In this document: one piece after another, positions 42,161 to 51,464 of the stretch
Position numbering within the stretch: the first letter of the stretch is position 1
Layout: every line of letters starts with the position of its first letter
Assembly (NCBI GenBank): GCA_964621165.1
Contig: CAZULC010000005.1
Span: 78,364 to 142,363, forward strand
Origin: UMGS1696 sp964621165
Lineage (GTDB): Bacteria; Bacillota; Clostridia; Oscillospirales; CAG-272
Direction of reading: 5' to 3'
Length of the DNA stretch: 64,000 bases
Program-made: the position numbers and the translations under genes
The notes under the pieces: generated by a model
Told to the model about the DNA's origin: nothing
The model's input: the letters and a program-made list of their open reading frames with translations, nothing else
Database searches by the model: none

Positions 42161-43102
42161 ATGCCGGCATACAGGAGGCTGCTTATAGCATCGGCCAAAG
42201 GCGGAGTCGGCAAAAGCACCACAGCCGTCGGACTCGCCGCTTCATTTGCATCCCTCGGGAAAAAAGTGCTGCTGGTCGATCTTGACATGACTAGCCGGAG
42301 CTTGGATCTGCTTCTCGGCGTATCCGACCATGCACTGTTCACCTTTGCGGACTACATAAAAGCTCTCGACGAGGCTTCCCCTGAGGCAGACGGTGCGGAA
42401 AGTAAAGACAGTGCGGGCAGTCAGGTCAGCGGCTCTGCGAGAGAGGTTTTGTGGCCGTCCATCTCAAAGTTCACGATCAAAGCTGAATCCTGCGGGGGCG
42501 TGAGTCTGATTTGTGCCTGCCGTGAAGAGGATCTGCCACGCGAAAACAGGCGTGAAAAGATAAAGTCGGCGGTAAAGTCAATCATTGACTCAGCCCTGAC
42601 TACCGGAGAGAACCGCGTAACGGATTTAAACCAGCAGACGGAATCGGGCGGCGGACAATCATCAGAAGGCGCTTACGACGTGGTTATAGTTGACACCGGC
42701 GGGGGAGTCGGGTGCGCACTGGACATATGCTCACTATTTGATCTTGTAATCATAACCTCGGAGCAGAGCCAGACCTCAATCAGAGCCGCGGAATACGCCT
42801 CAATCGGACTTCACCGGCACGGGGCAAAATCGGTCCGCATGATAGTGTGCGCCTTTGACATAGCCTCGGTAAAACGCGAATCCCGTGCGGGAATCATAGA
42901 AATGATAGACTCATCCTCGGTGAGCTGTCTCGGGGTGGTTCCATACGACAAAAAGGTTCAGTCCTGTCAGGACAAGGGACAACTTCCGCCCGGAGACGCC
43001 GCCTCGGCGTACAAAAACACGGCCAAACGTCTGCTGGGCATGGACATTCCCCTGTTCGACGGCATGAAAAAATACCGCCGGAAGTTTAAGCAGGCTCTGT
43101 GA
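42161..43102 (+). CDS. MinD/ParA-like P-loop ATPase
   Basis: 313 residues. Deviant Walker A SAKGGVGKSTTAVGLAASF (residues 10-28), Walker A' VLLVDLDMTSRSLDLLLG, and Walker B-like DVVIVDTGGGVGCALD near 180. The C-terminus (GMDIPLFDGMKKYRRKFKQAL) could be an amphipathic membrane-targeting helix as in MinD. Two low-complexity inserts (near 80-95 and 150-175, rich in Ser, Gly, Glu) are not typical. It lies before mgsA, as in the Clostridia minCDE-rodA-mgsA order, but minC, minE and rodA are absent. Likely septum-site or other spatial regulation; MinD proper is not proven. Confidence 0.75.
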   Translation: MPAYRRLLIASAKGGVGKSTTAVGLAASFASLGKKVLLVDLDMTSRSLDLLLGVSDHALFTFADYIKALDEASPEADGAESKDSAGSQVSGSAREVLWPSISKFTIKAESCGGVSLICACREEDLPRENRREKIKSAVKSIIDSALTTGENRVTDLNQQTESGGGQSSEGAYDVVIVDTGGGVGCALDICSLFDLVIITSEQSQTSIRAAEYASIGLHRHGAKSVRMIVCAFDIASVKRESRAGIIEMIDSSSVSCLGVVPYDKKVQSCQDKGQLPPGDAASAYKNTAKRLLGMDIPLFDGMKKYRRKFKQAL

Positions 43103-43167
43103 CTGCCCGATATATTAAATTGTGCATAAACCAATAAATATAAACAAAAGTGAAAGGAATGGATGAA

Positions 43168-43605
43168 ATGGATATAGCATTGATAGCCGACGACACAAAG
43201 AAAGAATTGATGACCCAGTTCTGCATAGCCTATTGCGGAATACTTTCCAAGCACCACATCTGCGCCACAAATATAACAGGCAAATACGTCCAGGAAGCCA
43301 CCGGGCTTGAAATAGAGAAGCTGTTATCCGGCTCCCACGGCGGCGCACAGCAGATAGCCTCGCGCATATCCTACAACGAAATCGACGTTCTGCTGTATTT
43401 CAGAAGCACCACTCCGCATCACGAGTTCGACGAAAACGAATACAATCTTCTCCGCATGTGCGACGTACACAACGTTCCCATGGCGACGAACATCGCTACG
43501 GCTGAGGTTCTGATCTGCGCTCTCGACCACGGCGACCTTGACTGGCGTGAAATCGTGAACCCGCGTTCAGACTACAACCGCAGACGCCGCGGACTTAATT
43601 TATGA
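43168..43605 (+). CDS. mgsA: Methylglyoxal synthase
   Basis: Converts dihydroxyacetone phosphate to methylglyoxal and phosphate, a glycolytic overflow bypass. 145 residues from ATG 43168 (AAAGGA 9 bases upstream). Family marks: IALIADDTKKELM (first Asp), TNITGKYV, the phosphate-binding GSHGGAQQIASRI, and VLLYFRSTTPHHEFD where catalytic Asp/His residues cluster. Good end-to-end match. Confidence 0.9.
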   Translation: MDIALIADDTKKELMTQFCIAYCGILSKHHICATNITGKYVQEATGLEIEKLLSGSHGGAQQIASRISYNEIDVLLYFRSTTPHHEFDENEYNLLRMCDVHNVPMATNIATAEVLICALDHGDLDWREIVNPRSDYNRRRRGLNL

Positions 43606-43768
43606 GAAAGAAAGCGTGAAAGGGGTAAAAAGAGCGCTTCGGCATATGTCAAGCTTGTTTGGTTTTCCCGTGGAAAGGGATCTGCCGCCGCGTATCTTTA
43701 TATATTGTACAGGTTTAGAGTCATAAACCCTTTTTTCTGTGTAAACTTTTTCCGAAAACATGGAAATA

Positions 43769-43803
43769 AACGTCTCATCAATCGGTGGGACGTTCGTTTT
43801 TTC
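43769..43803 (+). terminator. Terminator after mgsA
   Basis: AACGTCTCA (43769-43777) / TGGGACGTT (43786-43794), then T6. It lies 160 bases after the mgsA stop. The 328-base gap 43606-43933 otherwise shows nothing I can name. Confidence 0.75.
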
Positions 43804-43933
43804 GACTGAAGGGGCGGATTTAAACTGATTGAACCCGAACACTGCGTAAAGCTACATCACGGTTTGATTTACAGTAAAGCGTTTTTTCGCGTTTTGGGGC
43901 TTACAGGCAGCTGAGCTGCTGAGGGAGAATTAT

Positions 43934-44716
43934 ATGATAAAAATTTTATTTTTCGGCGACGTTGTAGGTGAGGCGGGAGTCTCGCTCATGGAGAGGCAGC
44001 TTGGGAAAATCCGTCAGCAGTACGGTGCGGACTTGGTAATCGTCAACGGCGAAAACTCAGCCGAGGGAAACGGCATGACCAAAAGCTCAGCAACACGGCT
44101 CTACGACTGCGGGGCGGACGTTGTCACCGGCGGGAACCACACTTTCAGGCGGCGCGAGATTTACACCTTCCTCGACGACACAGGATGGGCAGTCCGTCCG
44201 GCTAACTACCCCTCAACCGCTCCGGGAATGGGATATACAATCGTCGAAGCAAAAGGGTACCGGGTTCTCGTCATGAACCTGCTGGGCGTTGTCTTCATGG
44301 ATCCGATGACCCCGCCCCACGAATGCGCCGAGAAGATACTGAAATCCGAAAAAGGCCGGTACGACGCTGCGGTATGCGATTTTCACGGTGAAGCCACCTC
44401 GGAGAAGATGTTTTTCGCACGGTATTTCGATTCCCGTCTGTCAGCGGTCGTTGGGACCCACACCCACGTTGCCACCTCTGACGTGCAGATTCTCCCCGGC
44501 GGATGCGGATACATCACGGACCTTGGCATGTGCGGCTCCCACGGGGGTATTTTGGGAGTGAAGACTGAGTGCATTATCCACAAGTTTACCGTAAAAACTC
44601 CGGTACAGTTCACGCCGGCCGAGGGAAACCTTCAGATAAACGGCGCGTACTTCGAGGTGGACGAAAAAAGCGGCAGGTGCGTCAAGGCCCAGCGGGTGTT
44701 CTCTACCGAAGAATGA
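43934..44716 (+). CDS. ymdB: YmdB family metallophosphoesterase (TIGR00282)
   Basis: 260 residues. Metal-binding motifs ILFFGDVVGEAG (Asp at 8), VNGENSAEG (Glu/Asn near 41), TGGNHTFRRR (GNH near 68), CDFHGEATSEK and VGTHTHVATSD (HxH near 180). B. subtilis YmdB hydrolyses 2',3'- or 3',5'-cyclic nucleotides and affects biofilm and motility decisions. SD GAGGGAG before the ATG. Single gene here, usually near rny, which is not in the window. Confidence 0.93.
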   Translation: MIKILFFGDVVGEAGVSLMERQLGKIRQQYGADLVIVNGENSAEGNGMTKSSATRLYDCGADVVTGGNHTFRRREIYTFLDDTGWAVRPANYPSTAPGMGYTIVEAKGYRVLVMNLLGVVFMDPMTPPHECAEKILKSEKGRYDAAVCDFHGEATSEKMFFARYFDSRLSAVVGTHTHVATSDVQILPGGCGYITDLGMCGSHGGILGVKTECIIHKFTVKTPVQFTPAEGNLQINGAYFEVDEKSGRCVKAQRVFSTEE

Positions 44717-44751
44717 CGCACGGGCGCAGGAAAAATCAAAACAGCGATAAA

Positions 44752-44786
44752 CCGCAGGAGTGAAAAATTCTTCTGCGGCTTTATTT
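44752..44786 (+). terminator. Terminator after ymdB
   Basis: CCGCAG (44752-44757) / CTGCGG (44773-44778) followed by a T-rich stretch. Confidence 0.65.
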
Positions 44787-44868
44787 ACATTTCGGCAGAA
44801 TTATACTATTGAATTTGTTCTCAGGTGGTGCTATAATTGAGTAAATCGACAAAAATCGGCGGTTTGAA

Positions 44869-46152
44869 TTGAAAAACTACAAAAAATTCATCATATTTAC
44901 CATATTTCTCTCACTGACCCTGAGCCTTGTCTCCTGTTCCCCCGCACGGGAAATCAAGCTTTTTGCCAGCGAGAGCGGGGAGATAATGGAGCTTCTGTTT
45001 GGCTTCAATAAAAGCGAGGGCGAAAGTGAGCCGAATGTTTCGTCAGCCAAAGGAACGGCAAGCGCACCCCTCATCGAAAACGCACTTCACACGGAGCTGA
45101 TTCCCTCGCCATACAATCCGGACGCACACGCAGCCATGAAGTCAATCCCCCAGTCGGAAAAAATAACCCTTCCGTCGGACGTTATTTTGACTGAGGCTGA
45201 GCGTCAGATGTATCTTGGAATGGGGTACGATTTCATCGACAGAATCGACAGCGCTCAAGCCGACGTTGACTCAATTCGGGAGCATTTTTCGTCAAGCGAC
45301 ATAAATTACGTCACGGTGGAATGCACGGGAACCGCACCGGCGGGGGATGTTTTCGCCATAAGATACGCGGGATTTTCCGTGTCCGACGGTTACTTCATCA
45401 ATCCGTCCCACGAGGTAACGCTGTACGTCAGCTCACCGAAAAAGGCGGAACTGGCGGCTGAAAATCCGGCTCAGGGTGCGAAAAAGGTCTACCTCACCTT
45501 CGACGACGGCCCCACCGGCTCCAACACCACCGCCATTCTCGACGTACTCGACCGATACGGAATCAAGGCGGCTTTCTTCACCACCGGGGACTCCCTTGAA
45601 AAATATCCGGACTCTGCAAAGGCAGTAGTCAGCCGCGGGCATGTGCTGGGATGTCATTCCGTGACCCACAACTACCAAAAAATCTACGCCTCAGTGGAAG
45701 CTCTCGAGGAGGAGCTTGTCCAGTGGGAGGAAATCCTTGAGGACATTGGCTTGTCGAAAGAGGAGCTTGGCCGGCTGACCTTCCGCTTTCCCGGAGGTTC
45801 GGTTGGAAGCTACTTCGACGAATACACCGGAGATAAAATGAAAGAAATGCTCGAGTCCCATGGGTATTCCATATACGACTGGAACGTTGTCACAAACGAC
45901 GCTCTTCTGAGTCTTTGTCCCGACGGCCAGAGCAGCTATGACTACATAAAGGAAAACTTCATCACAACTTACGACCTGTGCAAAAATGAAATCAAAAGCA
46001 AGCCCGACTCACCGATTATCATACTCATGCACGAGACAGTAGACGAAACGGTGGAGCTTTTGCCGTGGATTATAGAATACCTACTCGATGACGGCTGCGT
46101 CTTCGGCTCCCTCGGGGACTATGACGGCTCGTGGACATTTGCCGACAGATGA
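44869..46152 (+). CDS. Polysaccharide deacetylase lipoprotein (NodB domain)
   Basis: 427 residues. N-terminal lipobox (LSLVSCSPA), a PepSY/DUF-like middle region of about 180 residues, then a NodB carbohydrate esterase 4 domain: VYLTFDDGPTGSNT (catalytic and metal Asp pair near 212), GCHSVTHNY (HxxxH metal site near 262), FRFPGGSV and YDWNVVTNDA, ending with IILMHETVDETVE. Likely a peptidoglycan N-acetylglucosamine deacetylase on the outer membrane-facing side. Start is TTG 44869, as no ATG is near and the signal peptide begins there; the SD is poor. Confidence 0.87.
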   Translation: MKNYKKFIIFTIFLSLTLSLVSCSPAREIKLFASESGEIMELLFGFNKSEGESEPNVSSAKGTASAPLIENALHTELIPSPYNPDAHAAMKSIPQSEKITLPSDVILTEAERQMYLGMGYDFIDRIDSAQADVDSIREHFSSSDINYVTVECTGTAPAGDVFAIRYAGFSVSDGYFINPSHEVTLYVSSPKKAELAAENPAQGAKKVYLTFDDGPTGSNTTAILDVLDRYGIKAAFFTTGDSLEKYPDSAKAVVSRGHVLGCHSVTHNYQKIYASVEALEEELVQWEEILEDIGLSKEELGRLTFRFPGGSVGSYFDEYTGDKMKEMLESHGYSIYDWNVVTNDALLSLCPDGQSSYDYIKENFITTYDLCKNEIKSKPDSPIIILMHETVDETVELLPWIIEYLLDDGCVFGSLGDYDGSWTFADR

Positions 46153-46209
46153 TCTCAGGCGAAGAAATAATAGTTACAGCGACAAATATAATTATTAACA
46201 ATTCCAGTA

Positions 46210-46238
46210 TTGACATAGCAAGCCTTTTGTGGTATACT
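46210..46238 (+). promoter_or_regulatory. Promoter of solute-binding gene 1
   Basis: TTGACA (46210-46215) and TATACT (46233-46238), spacing 17. Leader of about 180 AT-rich bases to the start codon. Confidence 0.78.
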
Positions 46239-46424
46239 TCCAATAATGAATTTATAATTTATTATATTTATTCAAGCAGGCTAAATAGCCGAGTTCTTGA
46301 TTTGAATATTTTGGGACAAAATCTTAACAAAAACAGAATTTTTATTCAGAATTTCCATTAAATACAAATAATATCAGCATTGCATCCTACATATTCATTC
46401 ATGACCAGAAAGGAAGGTAACACA

Positions 46425-47945
46425 ATGAAAAAAAGCTTACGCACAATGTCCGTGCTTCTTGCGCTTCTTATGACGCTGCCGACTCTTGCATCATGTTCGG
46501 AAAAGAAAAGCGAAGGTACCGACGAACCATTTCCCGCGTCAGTCGGTGAGGACACAGCAGATACCGAGGAGACCGAGCCTGAAACCGAGGAAGACACCCG
46601 CATCAAGCCCGATATTCCGGCAAACGCAGACTATGGCGGGGACGAGATCCGCTTCCTGTTCTGGGAAGTCGAAGGCTGGCGCGGGACCGTACGTGAATGC
46701 CGTGACATTTACGCTGAGCAGATCACGGGCGAGCCTATAAACGACGCGGTTTACAACAGGAACGCGAAAATCGAGGAAGCCTACAAGGTTAAAATCGCCC
46801 TTGACATCGAAGCCTGCGGTGACATCGGCGGAATCGTAAGTCAGGCTGTGTCCGCCGGTGATCAGCTCTACGACGTGGTTTACCCCAGACTTTTTGAAGC
46901 CGCTTCCATGTACCAGAACGCCTACTTTCACAACCTGCACAACGTGGCGAACATCGACCTGACCAAGCCCTGGTGGGACGCAAACTCCGTGGAATCTTTG
47001 GACTGCGGCGGTTATCTTCCCTGCGTGGCTACCTCAATCAACGTAAACGACAAGGACGCCACCTCAGCCGTCGCATTCAACAAGACCATCGCCGCCGCAA
47101 ATCAGCTTCCTGATATATATGAACTGGTGCGCGAGGGCAAATGGACCTATGACAAGCTGTCCGAGCTGTCCGCGGTTGTATGCACCGACTCAAACGGCGA
47201 CGGAACAATGAACCCCGACGACGACGTATACGGACTCCTTGGCGCAAACGACGTCATGACCGCATTCTGGTACGGTGCAGGCTCGGTTCTTGCTGCCCAT
47301 GACGAGGACGGCGTGTTTGCATTCACATACGGTTCCGAGCGGGACATCAACTCCACTCTTGCCGTAATCAAACTTATGAACGAACCTTGGTTCATGAATC
47401 ACCACTCACTTACCAACACCGACGACATCTACTACCGTCAGCTGTTCGAGCAGGGACATGGACTGTTCTTCTGGCTTAGGCTTGACGACGTTACAAATAT
47501 GCGCGAGGGAGACGCCGAATTCGGTATAATCCCCACTCCGAAATACGAAGAGACTCAGGACAGCTACTACAGCATGGTTTCCCAGCACACCACCGGACTT
47601 ATGTCGATTCCCACCACAAAGTACGGCGACGAGCTTGACGAAATCGGAATGATTCTGGAAGCTCTGGCGGCTGAGTCCCACTACACCCTGATTCCCCAGT
47701 ACATAGAGGTTTCCCTGAAGACGAAGAACTCCCGTGACGCGGAATCCGCGGATATGCTTGACATAATCATCAGCAACCGTGTGTTCGACCCGATGCTTAT
47801 CTACAACTTCGGTGGCTTCGCTGACGCTTTCATGGACCTCGGCAAAAACAACAACACCGACATTGCGTCCTTTCTCAAGACCAGAGAAAAGACTGTAGGC
47901 AAGGCTATCGAAAAAGCAGTAAAGAGCATGGTTCCCGAGGAGTAA
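46425..47945 (+). CDS. Extracellular solute-binding lipoprotein 1
   Basis: 506 residues. Lipoprotein signal (SVLLALLMTLPTLASCSEKK), acidic linker (DTEETEPETEED), then a family-1-type ABC solute-binding fold (NADYGGDEIRFLFW, NDAVYNRNAKIEEAYKVKI, DLTKPWWDANSVE). A calcium-type loop (DSNGDGTMNPDDDVYG) lies near residue 265. Binds a sugar or oligosaccharide for an ABC importer by family analogy, but no permease or ATPase gene is in the window. ATG 46425 with SD AGGAAGG. First of three paralogues in tandem. Confidence 0.82.
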   Translation: MKKSLRTMSVLLALLMTLPTLASCSEKKSEGTDEPFPASVGEDTADTEETEPETEEDTRIKPDIPANADYGGDEIRFLFWEVEGWRGTVRECRDIYAEQITGEPINDAVYNRNAKIEEAYKVKIALDIEACGDIGGIVSQAVSAGDQLYDVVYPRLFEAASMYQNAYFHNLHNVANIDLTKPWWDANSVESLDCGGYLPCVATSINVNDKDATSAVAFNKTIAAANQLPDIYELVREGKWTYDKLSELSAVVCTDSNGDGTMNPDDDVYGLLGANDVMTAFWYGAGSVLAAHDEDGVFAFTYGSERDINSTLAVIKLMNEPWFMNHHSLTNTDDIYYRQLFEQGHGLFFWLRLDDVTNMREGDAEFGIIPTPKYEETQDSYYSMVSQHTTGLMSIPTTKYGDELDEIGMILEALAAESHYTLIPQYIEVSLKTKNSRDAESADMLDIIISNRVFDPMLIYNFGGFADAFMDLGKNNNTDIASFLKTREKTVGKAIEKAVKSMVPEE

Positions 47946-47977
47946 TTCCGCCGGGGCATAAAGCTGCATAACAATAA

Positions 47978-48031
47978 ACGGCTGAGAAACATCATCAGAG
48001 CGCATAAGACGAATAATCGATTCCCAGCCGT
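47978..48031. repeat. Inverted repeat between solute-binding genes 1 and 2
   Basis: ACGGCTGAGAA (47978-47988) / TTCCCAGCCGT (48021-48031), 10 of 11 pairs, 32-base loop, no T tract. Not a classical terminator. Could be an operator or an attenuating structure for gene 2. Confidence 0.5.
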
Positions 48032-48080
48032 ATATAATGTTGATTTTGATTAATTTTTACCAAATCTGAAAGGGAGAAAA

Positions 48081-49604
48081 ATGAAAAAGAAAAACATACT
48101 CACCGTCATTCTCGCATCCCTTATGATGCTCCAGACTGTTTCCTGCGCAAAGGACAATCCGGAAAACAAGACGACGCCCGACTCAACTGCACCGTCAGAA
48201 ACAACACCCGCCGGCGAATCCGACGAAAGCACAGCCGAAACTGACGAGTCCGAGACAAGGCTCAAGCCGGACATTCCCGAAACTGCTGACTTCGGAGGCG
48301 ACGAAATAAAGTTCCTCCACTGGTACACACCGGGCTGGGAAGACACCGTCCGCTACAACCGCGACATTTTTTCCGAGGGACTCACGGGCGAGGCCATCAA
48401 CGACGCGGTCTACAACCGCAACATCAAAATCGAAGACGCCTACAAGGTGAAAATCGCCCTCGAGATGGCGGACAACAGCACCCTTTCCACAATGCTGGCA
48501 CAAATCGTAACAACAGGGGACCAGAGCTACGATGTCGTTTACCAGATTCTCAGCTCGGCTTCCAGCTCGATTCAGAAGTCATATTTCCGCAACCTCTTTG
48601 ACGTGCCGAACATCGACCTGACCAAGCCCTGGTGGGACCAGAACAGCATCGAATCCCTCTCAAGCGGCGGCAAGCTTCCGGTTGTGGCAACCTCGATTAA
48701 CGTGATCGACAAGGACGGCACAGCGGCCATCGCCTTCAACAAAACCATCGCCGCGGCAAATCAGCTTCCGGATATATACGAACTGGTGCGCGAGGGCAAA
48801 TGGACCTATGACCAGCTTTCAACTCTGGCTGAGGCGGCATGTGTCGACTCAAACGGCGACGGCAAAATGTCACCTGACGACGTGTACGGCTTTCTCGGCG
48901 GACGTGACGTAATCGACTCCCTCTTCCACGGCTCCGGCTCCCTGTTCGTGACTAAAGACGAAAACGACTCCTTTGTGTTCACCTTCGGCTCGGAGCGGGA
49001 CATTGACGCAGTTTCAAAAGGCATCGACATCTGTAACCAGACATGGTACTTCAACCACCACGCGTGGAGTGACCAGAGCGACTCCTTCTACCGTCAGCTG
49101 TTTGAAGAGGGCCACGGCCTGTTCTTCTGGATGCGCCTTGACGACGTAACCAGCATGAGAGCGGGCGACGCTGACTTCGGCATTATTCCCATTCCGAAAT
49201 ACGACGAGGCTCAGGAGCAGTACGCCTCCCTTGTTTCCCAGCACACCACCGGACTTATGTCGATTCCGATAACCAAGGACGGCGCTGATCTCGAGGAGCT
49301 TGGCATGATTCTGGAAGCACTGGCGGCCGAGTCCCACTACACCCTGATTCCCGAGTACATCGAGACGTCCCTGAAGACAAAGAACTCCCGTGACGCGGAA
49401 TCCGCGGATATGCTTGACATAATCATCAACAACCGTGTGTTTGACCCCATGAACATCTACAACTTCGCAAACTTCGGCGACGCCATCATGGACGCCTGCG
49501 ACGCGAACAACAAGGATCTGGCTTCCCTCATCAAGTCAAAGGAAAAGCTGGTCAACAAGATGATCGAGAGAACCATGGAGGCAATCTCCCAGGTCAGCGA
49601 ATGA
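48081..49604 (+). CDS. Extracellular solute-binding lipoprotein 2
   Basis: 507 residues, colinear with paralogue 1. Lipobox LQTVSCAKDN, acidic Thr/Ser-rich linker, ETADFGGDEIKFLHWYTPGW, LTKPWWDQNSIESL, calcium-type loop DSNGDGKMSPDDVYG (one Asp shorter than paralogue 1), and the nearly identical C-terminal block (AESHYTLIPEYIETSLKTK, NSRDAESADMLDIIINN). SD AAAGGGAG before the ATG. No importer components nearby. Confidence 0.82.
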   Translation: MKKKNILTVILASLMMLQTVSCAKDNPENKTTPDSTAPSETTPAGESDESTAETDESETRLKPDIPETADFGGDEIKFLHWYTPGWEDTVRYNRDIFSEGLTGEAINDAVYNRNIKIEDAYKVKIALEMADNSTLSTMLAQIVTTGDQSYDVVYQILSSASSSIQKSYFRNLFDVPNIDLTKPWWDQNSIESLSSGGKLPVVATSINVIDKDGTAAIAFNKTIAAANQLPDIYELVREGKWTYDQLSTLAEAACVDSNGDGKMSPDDVYGFLGGRDVIDSLFHGSGSLFVTKDENDSFVFTFGSERDIDAVSKGIDICNQTWYFNHHAWSDQSDSFYRQLFEEGHGLFFWMRLDDVTSMRAGDADFGIIPIPKYDEAQEQYASLVSQHTTGLMSIPITKDGADLEELGMILEALAAESHYTLIPEYIETSLKTKNSRDAESADMLDIIINNRVFDPMNIYNFANFGDAIMDACDANNKDLASLIKSKEKLVNKMIERTMEAISQVSE

Positions 49605-49664
49605 ACTCCCGTGCGAATCAGGCCTAAGATTATAATATAAAATAACACAAAACAACAATAAATT

Positions 49665-49706
49665 AACCGCCGTGCAGGAATTTTAAGCTGATGCGGCGGT
49701 TTTTTA
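49665..49706 (+). terminator. Terminator after solute-binding gene 2
   Basis: AACCGCCG (49665-49672) / CGGCGGTT (49694-49701) followed by T5. Confidence 0.85.
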
Positions 49707-49727
49707 TAGTTTTTATAAACATTTTCA

Positions 49728-49756
49728 TTGACAAATAACTATTTATATGCTACAAT
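49728..49756 (+). promoter_or_regulatory. Promoter of solute-binding gene 3
   Basis: TTGACA (49728-49733) and TACAAT (49751-49756), spacing 17. Intact although the gene is broken. Confidence 0.8.
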
Positions 49757-49790
49757 GAAAGCTGTAATTATACATATGAAAGGATCAGAA

Positions 49791-51307
49791 ATGAAAACAA
49801 AAAAGCTGCTTGCTTTGATTTTAGCCTCGCTTATGCTTCTCAGCTCATGCGCGGGAAACGACACCCCTCAGGCACAAACCAGAGCGAAACAACACCCGGG
49901 TTAGATACCGAATCCCAGAGCGGAGGTGACTCATCCGAGACGGAACCTGAGATGGAAGAGCAGATCAAGCCGGACATTCCGGATTCCGCTGACTTCGGAG
50001 AGGACGAGATACTGTTCCTTGTATGGGACAGAGCCGGATGGGCAGGTACGTTGCGCCGCTTCCGTGACATTGTGGCCGAGGAAATCAACGGTGAAGCCAT
50101 CAACGACATAGTATACAACCGCAATCTGAGAATAGAGGAAGCCTACAAGGTCAAAATCGGAATCGAACGCACGCCCGACAGCACCTTTGCCGCCACATTC
50201 CACACCGCTGTACAGGCCGGAGAGACCCAGTACGACGTGGTTTACCCCAGACTGGCGGAAGCTGCCGGAATCTTCACCCGGGGCGAGGTTCACAACCTCT
50301 ACAACGTGCCGAGCATTGACCTGACTAAGCCGTGGTGGGACCAGAACTGCGTTAAGTCAATCTCCTCCGCCGGATACGTTCCCTGCGCCGCAACCTCGCT
50401 GAACGTAAACGACAAGGACGCCACAGCCGCCATAGCCTTCAACAAGGGAATCGCCGCCGCAAATCAGCTTGAGAACATGTACACCCTCATAAAGGAAGGC
50501 AAGTGGACCTACGACAAGCTGTCGGAGCTGGCTGATATTGTAGATCAGGACGCAAACGGCGACGGTGAAATGAACCCTGACGACGACGTATATGGCTTCC
50601 TCGGCGCACGTGACGTCATGGAGTCATTCTGATATGGAGCCGGAAACATCATGACGACAAAGGACGAAAACGACGATTTCGTGTTCTCCTTCGGCTCCGA
50701 GCGTGACTTTGACGCGGCTGAGAAAATCATGGAGCTTATGGACCAGAGCTGGTTCATGAACCACCACAAGCTCGCGAACAACGACGACGTGTACTACACC
50801 CAGCTGTTTGAGCAGGGACACTGCCTGTTCTTCTGGATGCGGCTTGACGAGATCACGAACATGAGGGCAAGCGACACGGACTTCGGCATTCTCCCAATCC
50901 CCAAATATGACGAGGCACAGCAGGAATACTACAGCCAGGTTTCCCGCTACATCACCGGTCTGCTGTCAATTCCGATAACCCTCTCAGGCGACTCCCTTGG
51001 AGAAGTGGGCATGATAGTTGAGGCCATGTCAGCCGACTCCCACTACACCCTGATTCCCGAGTACATCGAGACGTCCCTGAAGACAAAGAACTCCCGTGAC
51101 GCAGAGTCCGGCGACATGCTGGAGATAATCATAAACAACCGCGTGTTCGACCCAATGCACATCTACAACTTCGGCGGATGGCACGACACATTCCTGTACC
51201 TTTCCAAAGCCGACGGCTCAAATCTCGCTTCCCTTCTCAAATCCAAGGAGAAGCTGGTGAATAAGAACATCGAAAACTTCAACCGCGACATCAGAAGCAG
51301 CGAGTGA
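49791..51307 (+). pseudogene. Extracellular solute-binding lipoprotein 3, frameshift plus TGA
   Basis: Starts at ATG 49791 with SD AAAGGA and a lipoprotein signal (LALILASLMLLSSCAGND). At C4 (49864-49867) the frame is off by one base: it stops after 38 codons, while the next frame continues SGTNQSETTPGLDTES and the full domain. The total length of 1517 bases is one short of 506 codons, the size of its paralogues, so a single-base loss explains it. A second defect is TGA at 50630-50632 in DVMESF-stop-YGAG, where paralogue 1 has Trp (TAFWYGAG). The rest, to 51307, is well conserved. Confidence 0.88.
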
Positions 51308-51336
51308 ATTTTGGATTCATAAACATAATAAAAACG

Positions 51337-51377
51337 GAAGCCTTGTCTCTATTTGTGAAGCACGGCTTCTTTTTTTA
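51337..51377 (+). terminator. Terminator after solute-binding gene 3
   Basis: GAAGCC (51337-51342) / GGCTTC (51364-51369) followed by T8. Confidence 0.8.
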
Positions 51378-51402
51378 TACGGAAACACAGAATCAGCAAA
51401 CG

Positions 51403-51437
51403 AAAAAACGGCCACCGGAGAAAAATCCGATATGCCG
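51403..51437 (-). terminator. Terminator of rplS
   Basis: Minus strand stem CGG / CCG and CGGA / TCCG around a 6-base loop, then T6 (A6 at 51403-51408 on the plus strand). Confidence 0.6.
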
Positions 51438-51464
51438 CAGTTTTCATTTTTTTGTAAGTAGCTG

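Noticed and set aside
43600..43842. 80-codon minus-strand frame in the mgsA-ymdB gap.
   Set aside because: No SD, no recognisable composition, and it overlaps the mgsA terminator.
41571..50632. TGA read as Trp (alternative genetic code), because two interrupted genes have TGA at likely Trp positions.
   Set aside because: TGA is the normal stop of intact genes here (rsmD, ymdB, the first M42 gene, transporter), and other interrupted genes carry TAG or TAA. Nonsense mutation is simpler.
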